A DNA stretch of 8,169 nucleotides, taken from the NCBI GenBank assembly GCA_030043175.1, contig JASHYD010001206.1:1-8169 (forward strand). Direction: 5' to 3'. The stretch comes from Xanthobacteraceae bacterium. Its GTDB lineage: Bacteria; Pseudomonadota; Alphaproteobacteria; Rhizobiales; Xanthobacteraceae. Within the stretch, counting starts at the first letter, position 1. Every line of letters starts with the position of its first letter. The position numbers and the translations under genes are program-made. Below the pieces are notes generated by a model, which was given only the letters and a program-made list of their open reading frames with translations, ran no database searches and had not been told where the DNA came from. Shown piece after piece: positions 5,450 through 8,169 of this stretch.

Positions 5450-6472
5450 CTACTCCGCCATCGGCACCGCTGCGGGGCGCCGCCGCGGATCGAACGTGTC
5501 GTGCCGCGCGGCGGGCGGCTGACTGAGATCGCGGCTCACGAGGGTCAGGATTTCGACGCTGGCGTCGGCGTAGAGCGCGCGATAGTTGGCAATCGAGCGG
5601 GCAAACATGTTGTAGATCACCACCGCCGGGATGGCGGCCGCCAGCCCGAATGCGGTGGCAAGTAGCGCCTCGGCAATGCCGGGCGCCACAACCGCAAGGT
5701 TGGTCGTGTGCAGCTTCGAAATGCCGATGAAGCTGTTCATAATGCCCCAGACGGTGCCGAACAGGCCGACAAATGGTGCGGTCGCCCCGATGGTCGCGAG
5801 AATTCCGGTCGCACGCATCATCTTGCGGCCGATACCGGCCTCGATGCGTTCGAACCGCGCCGTGATGCGCTCCTTGATGCCTTCGATATCGCGGCGATCG
5901 GTAGAGCGGGCAAGTTCGGCTTCCACGGCGCGGATCAGAAGGGCAACGTGGGGACTTACTCCCGCCGCCGCCGCGGCGGTGTCGGCAAGCGAACGGGCGG
6001 CGCCGAGCGCGCGTTGCGCGCGGTTGAGACGGCGCCTGACACCCACAAGCTCCAGCGTCTTCGCAAGCCAGATCGTCCAGGTCAGCACGGAGGCGAATAT
6101 CAGCCCGATCATCACCGCTTTGACGATGATGTCCGCCGACATGAACATGCCATACGGCGTCAGGTCTTTCGGCAATAAGGCTGAAGCCGTTTGCTCCGCG
6201 GCAGTTGCGGCATCCGTTGACTGCTCCGAAGCACCGCCGCCTGGGGGAGGCGTCATCTCGCCCCGCTCAATAGCGCTTGATGGCGCAACGGGTGTGGCAA
6301 TCGGCGCCGCAACTTGTGGCGCGGCTATAGCGGCTGCTGGCACCGCAGGACCCGCGGGTACAGACTGGTCCGCCTGAGGCGTAGACGCGCTTTGTGGTCT
6401 CGCCTGTCCATAAGCCGAGATCGGACCGCAAGCTACTATCAATGCAAGTAGGGCTGCACCGGGGATAAGCAT
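5450..6472 (-). CDS. exbB: ExbB, TonB-system proton channel subunit with long N-terminal extension
   Basis: ExbB is the multi-pass scaffold of the ExbB/ExbD proton channel. The 340-residue product is about 100 residues longer than E. coli ExbB. The extra part is a signal-like hydrophobic segment (about 3-20, likely cleaved near YGQA) and an Ala/Pro/Gln-rich linker (about 23-100). The MotA/TolQ/ExbB core follows: helix 1 about 113-136, a cytoplasmic loop, helix 2 about 222-250 with GLFGTVWGIMNSFIGIS, and helix 3 about 258-290 with VAPGIAEALLATAFGLAAAIPAV. The ATG at 6472 has GGAA eight bases upstream. It heads the exbB-exbD-tonB block, 369 bp behind a codirectional DUF2946 gene, so it may have its own promoter. 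Confidence 0.93.
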   Translation of the reverse strand: MLIPGAALLALIVACGPISAYGQARPQSASTPQADQSVPAGPAVPAAAIAAPQVAAPIATPVAPSSAIERGEMTPPPGGGASEQSTDAATAAEQTASALLPKDLTPYGMFMSADIIVKAVMIGLIFASVLTWTIWLAKTLELVGVRRRLNRAQRALGAARSLADTAAAAAGVSPHVALLIRAVEAELARSTDRRDIEGIKERITARFERIEAGIGRKMMRATGILATIGATAPFVGLFGTVWGIMNSFIGISKLHTTNLAVVAPGIAEALLATAFGLAAAIPAVVIYNMFARSIANYRALYADASVEILTLVSRDLSQPPAARHDTFDPRRRPAAVPMAE

Positions 6473-6780
6473 GATACATTTCCACGTAGTTCATTCGCAT
6501 CTGGCGATAGGAACGGATCCCGCTCCCACTCGACGCAACTCGGTATTTGTTCGCGCGCGATGAGCGGATTTATGTTGGCGGTTGGGATGGCGTAGCGATA
6601 GCAGCCCCACGCTAACCTCCTTGCCGAACATGGCTCCTGGGCCACATGCCACTTGGCGCAAAATTAGTAGTGCGGGTTCGCGAAGCGGCTCCCCCATTCG
6701 ACCGGACCTCACCATATTTCAGACCCCTGCAAGCCCATTGCATAATCGACACACTTGACCTCGCGCTTATGTCGATGCGC

Positions 6781-6841
6781 GCCGACCACAAGCACGGTGT
6801 ACCCCGCAAATCCCAGGCGGGGACCGACTCAGGCCGGGATC
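6781..6841 (-). repeat. 3' flank shared with the second DUF2946 gene (copy 1)
   Basis: Read on the minus strand after the stop, this DNA matches 7934-8008: first CCGGCCTGAG against CCGGCCTAAG, then a GGGATT block and CACCGTGCTTGTGGTCGGC against CACCGTGCTTATGGTGGGC. It shows that the duplication copied more than the coding sequence. Confidence 0.7.
6802..6822 (-). terminator. GC-rich hairpin behind the minus-strand DUF2946 gene
   Basis: On the minus strand CCCCGC and GCGGGG form perfect six-base arms around a nine-base loop, 20 bases after the DUF2946 stop. No T-run follows, so it is not a standard intrinsic terminator; it could reduce read-through into exbB or stabilise the upstream message. 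Confidence 0.3.
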
Positions 6842-7216
6842 TCAGGCGTGGGGAGGGCCGCGGGCACTAAATAGAAGATGGTCAAATGAAGCCGGCTCAC
6901 TGGCCGCCAGTGACCAGAGTAATATCTCGCTGAATAACCGAGGTGCGAGAACAATCGCCAGCATCGAGAGGACGAGTGCGCCTGCGAGATTAATATTAGC
7001 GCAAATGGCACAGAAATCGCCCGAAGGATGAGCCGGGTTCTTTTGCGGGAGCGAACCGGCAGAACCGTCGCCCTCGCTGCCCGACAGCGCCAACCCAATC
7101 GGGCTGTTACCGATCCTGCTGAAATGAGCGTGGCCGAAGGCAACGCAAAACTGGAGGGCCAATGCAAAACACGCCGGCCACACTATCCTGCCGCAGTGCG
7201 ACCTGAACCACCTCAT
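6842..7216 (-). CDS. DUF2946 family membrane protein (copy 1)
   Basis: DUF2946 proteins are small membrane-associated proteins of unknown role, often found by TonB-dependent receptor or metal genes. The start at ATG 7216 (MRWFRSHC) is chosen over an upstream in-frame start at 7270 because its paralog starts at the same place; GGAC lies eight bases before it. The 124-residue product has a first hydrophobic segment (about 11-28, signal or anchor), the HxH motif GHAH (H29, H31), a low-complexity periplasmic stretch, the pair DFCAIC (C69, C72) and a second hydrophobic helix (about 76-95). HxH plus CxxC suggests metal binding, which is inference. It is upstream of and codirectional with exbB-exbD-tonB. 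Confidence 0.8.
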   Translation of the reverse strand: MRWFRSHCGRIVWPACFALALQFCVAFGHAHFSRIGNSPIGLALSGSEGDGSAGSLPQKNPAHPSGDFCAICANINLAGALVLSMLAIVLAPRLFSEILLWSLAASEPASFDHLLFSARGPPHA

Positions 7217-7239
7217 TGTGCGGCGTCCGATCTCAAAGT

Positions 7240-7253
7240 GAAAGTAGTCTTTC
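7240..7253. promoter_or_regulatory. Small inverted repeat before the minus-strand DUF2946 gene
   Basis: GAAAG and CTTTC flank TAGT, 24-37 bases upstream of the ATG at 7216. It shares the hexamer TAGTCT with the larger palindrome at 7442-7460. It could be a weak regulator site; a match this short can be chance. Confidence 0.2.
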
Positions 7254-7423
7254 GTGTAGTACCCTACCAAACGTACTTGCTTTGTGAAGCCCCCAGGAGC
7301 CCATGTTTAGAAACAAAAACTATGGTCGCCTGCCACAAATTGATACCCATTCGGTTCCGAGGCAATGGGCGGAGTAGGAAAGAGTCGATCGCGAAATACG
7401 TTAGCGGAATTTGAAAATTAGTT

Positions 7424-7438
7424 GATTAGAATTTCATC
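7424..7438. promoter_or_regulatory. Imperfect AT-rich palindrome (GATTAGAATTTCATC)
   Basis: Eleven of fifteen positions are symmetric. It contains TTAGAA, part of the half-site of the Irr iron-control element, but the second half-site is missing, so I do not call an Irr box. Confidence 0.2.
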
Positions 7439-7441
7439 ACT

Positions 7442-7460
7442 TATAGTCTAGTGGACTATA
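7442..7460. promoter_or_regulatory. Perfect 19-bp palindrome, candidate operator
   Basis: TATAGTC and GACTATA are perfect seven-base arms around TAGTG, in the AT-rich part of the divergent region, 92 bases before the plus-strand DUF2946 start. Size, symmetry and position fit the binding site of a dimeric repressor or activator controlling the receptor arm. It matches no operator that I can name. Confidence 0.45.
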
Positions 7461-7552
7461 GGTTATAACATGAGTTAAACATCTTTACTTAATGTAATTC
7501 GTTCGTTAGGTTTGCGAATCAACTGTTCGCGATTGAGAGAGGGGCGCGGCGG

Positions 7553-7933
7553 ATGGCTTGGTTCCGGTTGAACCGTGGCGGAGTTGCGTGGTTGGCCTTA
7601 TTTGCGCTGGCCTGCCAGCTTATGCTGCCGTTCGGCCACTTTCACGCGGGCAAATTCGATGGTCGTTCGTTAGCATTTGCGGCGCTCGAAAACGGCGACG
7701 CAGCCGCTGACAGTACGCCATCGCCACCGCAAAAGAAGTCGAATGGCCTTGCGGTTGATTTCTGCGCGATCTGCGCGAACACCAGCCTAGCCGGCACGCT
7801 TATTCTAACAGTTCTGACAGTCATTCTAGTGCCGCGTTTATTCGCCGAGATATTGTCCTGGTCATTGGCGGCGCGTGAGCCGACATCATTTGATCACCTT
7901 CCATTTAGCGCCCGCGGTCCTCCCCGAGCCTGA
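7553..7933 (+). CDS. DUF2946 family membrane protein (copy 2)
   Basis: The 126-residue product is the paralog of the protein at 6842-7216: both begin MxWFR, carry HxH at residues 29 and 31 (here GHFH), the DFCAICAN motif (C71, C74) and a nearly identical end (FSARGPPxA); about 42 of the last 58 residues agree. Two hydrophobic segments (about 11-28 and 78-98) suggest an inner-membrane or exported protein with the variable, polar middle in the periplasm. The start has GAGGGG eight bases upstream. It lies 123 bp before the TonB-dependent receptor on the same strand, probably cotranscribed. A role in handling the metal or metal complex imported by the receptor is inference. Confidence 0.83.
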   Translation: MAWFRLNRGGVAWLALFALACQLMLPFGHFHAGKFDGRSLAFAALENGDAAADSTPSPPQKKSNGLAVDFCAICANTSLAGTLILTVLTVILVPRLFAEILSWSLAAREPTSFDHLPFSARGPPRA

Positions 7934-8008
7934 TATACCGGCCTAAGCCCGTCACTTCACTCGGACTCCTTCGCAGGGATTCGGGGATTCACCGTGCTTA
8001 TGGTGGGC
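7934..8008 (+). repeat. 3' flank shared with the first DUF2946 gene (copy 2)
   Basis: This is the counterpart of 6781-6841 on the opposite strand. The best conserved block is 7976-8008 (GGGATT, then CACCGTGCTTATGGTGGGC), which can fold weakly (CACC with GGTG). In this copy it lies directly upstream of the receptor gene. Confidence 0.7.
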
Positions 8009-8056
8009 GGGTTGCGCGATACGCGCGCGATTTTGTGAGCGTTGGGGGGGCTAGCG

Positions 8057-8169
8057 ATGCGTTGGAGAACATATAAGGGGATGCTGCTCGGCGGTTCTGC
8101 GTTGGCCGCCGTTTCGATGGCCGATCGGCTATTAGCCCAGGAACCGGGCGTCTCACCGCCCGTGTCGCC
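8057..8169 (+). CDS. TonB-dependent outer-membrane receptor, N-terminal fragment
   Basis: Only the first 37 codons are in the window. MRWRTYKG is a basic n-region, followed by a hydrophobic segment (MLLGGSALAAVSMA) and a probable signal-peptidase site at LLAQ, with the mature start EPGVSPPVS. This Gln-Glu start followed by a Pro/Val-rich linker is typical of alphaproteobacterial TonB-dependent receptors, where PPVxV leads into the plug domain. A GGGGGG run six to seven bases before the ATG serves as ribosome binding site. Position behind a DUF2946 gene and opposite exbB-exbD-tonB supports the call, but no plug or barrel sequence can be seen, so the substrate (siderophore, haem, copper or other) is unknown. 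Confidence 0.6.
   Translation, partial: MRWRTYKGMLLGGSALAAVSMADRLLAQEPGVSPPVS

Larger units (their letters stand above)
6473..6841. other. Intergenic region between DUF2946 gene and exbB
   Basis: I see no gene here. The part next to the DUF2946 gene (6781-6841) is related to the DNA behind the second DUF2946 gene, and a GC-rich hairpin lies at 6802-6822. The rest presumably holds the exbB promoter; I searched by eye for Irr-type (TTTAGAA-N3-TTCTAAA) and TGA-N9-TCA iron boxes and found none. Confidence 0.45.
7217..7552. promoter_or_regulatory. Divergent control region of the TonB uptake locus
   Basis: This 336-bp region separates the minus arm (DUF2946, exbB, exbD, tonB) from the plus arm (DUF2946, receptor). 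It is clearly AT-richer than the genes from about 7400 to 7515, as expected for a promoter region. It contains a perfect 19-bp palindrome (7442-7460), an imperfect one (7424-7438) and a small inverted repeat close to the minus-strand gene (7240-7253). I could not place a clear -35/-10 pair. No complete iron box (Fur, Irr or RirA type) is evident. Confidence 0.55.

Noticed and set aside
5631..6377. Long plus-strand open frame of 248 codons
   Set aside because: Antisense shadow of exbB in GC-rich DNA; Ala/Ser-rich with no domain.
6612..6809. Minus-strand frame containing MQWACRG, considered as a relic of a receptor start behind DUF2946 copy 1
   Set aside because: After the shared noncoding block the similarity to the receptor start at 8057 fades, and no signal peptide is readable.
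7308..7320. TTTAGAAAC considered as an Irr iron-control element
   Set aside because: Only one half-site is present; the inverted second half is absent.
8014..8034. GCGCG-ATA-CGCGC followed by TTTT, considered as a terminator between DUF2946 copy 2 and the receptor gene
   Set aside because: Very short stem with a three-base loop and four T only after an interrupting GCGA; alternating CG runs produce such matches easily.

Overview
The window is GC-rich chromosomal DNA of an alphaproteobacterium. I judge it to be a Bradyrhizobium or Rhodopseudomonas-type member of the Rhizobiales (Hyphomicrobiales), from the family mix (exported TPR protein, DUF6152, paired DUF2946 proteins, alphaproteobacterial ExbB/ExbD/TonB), the GC-rich third codon positions and the twin-Arg-free, Ala-rich signal peptides. 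This is inference from familiarity, not a database match. No tRNA, rRNA or CRISPR array is visible.

Left part (1-2114): a short AT-richer strip (1-127) looks like a divergent promoter region between two gene starts, one leaving the window on the minus strand and one on the plus strand. The plus-strand start is cut after nine codons by an IS630-family element (128-1179, TA duplication, minus-strand transposase split by an A9 slippery run). On its other side the same IS cuts off the 3' end of a minus-strand gene for a secreted TPR-repeat protein. The two flanks do not make one sensible gene when joined, so the IS may mark a rearrangement junction.

Middle part (2115-4354): a low-density, decaying region. 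It holds a frameshifted remnant of a conserved hypothetical gene on the minus strand, a small secreted DUF6152 protein on the plus strand, an unassigned 87-residue charged helical protein on the minus strand, and gene-poor DNA with a stem-loop repeat.

Right part (4355-8169): a TonB-dependent uptake locus arranged around a divergent control region (7217-7552). The minus-strand arm reads DUF2946 protein, exbB, exbD, tonB. The plus-strand arm reads a second DUF2946 protein and then the start of an outer-membrane TonB-dependent receptor, which runs off the window. ExbB/ExbD harvest the proton gradient, TonB carries the energy to the receptor, and the two DUF2946 proteins (HxH near the N-terminus, CxxC before a membrane helix) are candidate metal-handling accessory membrane proteins. 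The two DUF2946 genes and about 60-75 bp of DNA behind each are clearly paralogous, so the locus contains an inverted duplication. A perfect 19-bp palindrome upstream of the plus arm is a candidate operator.
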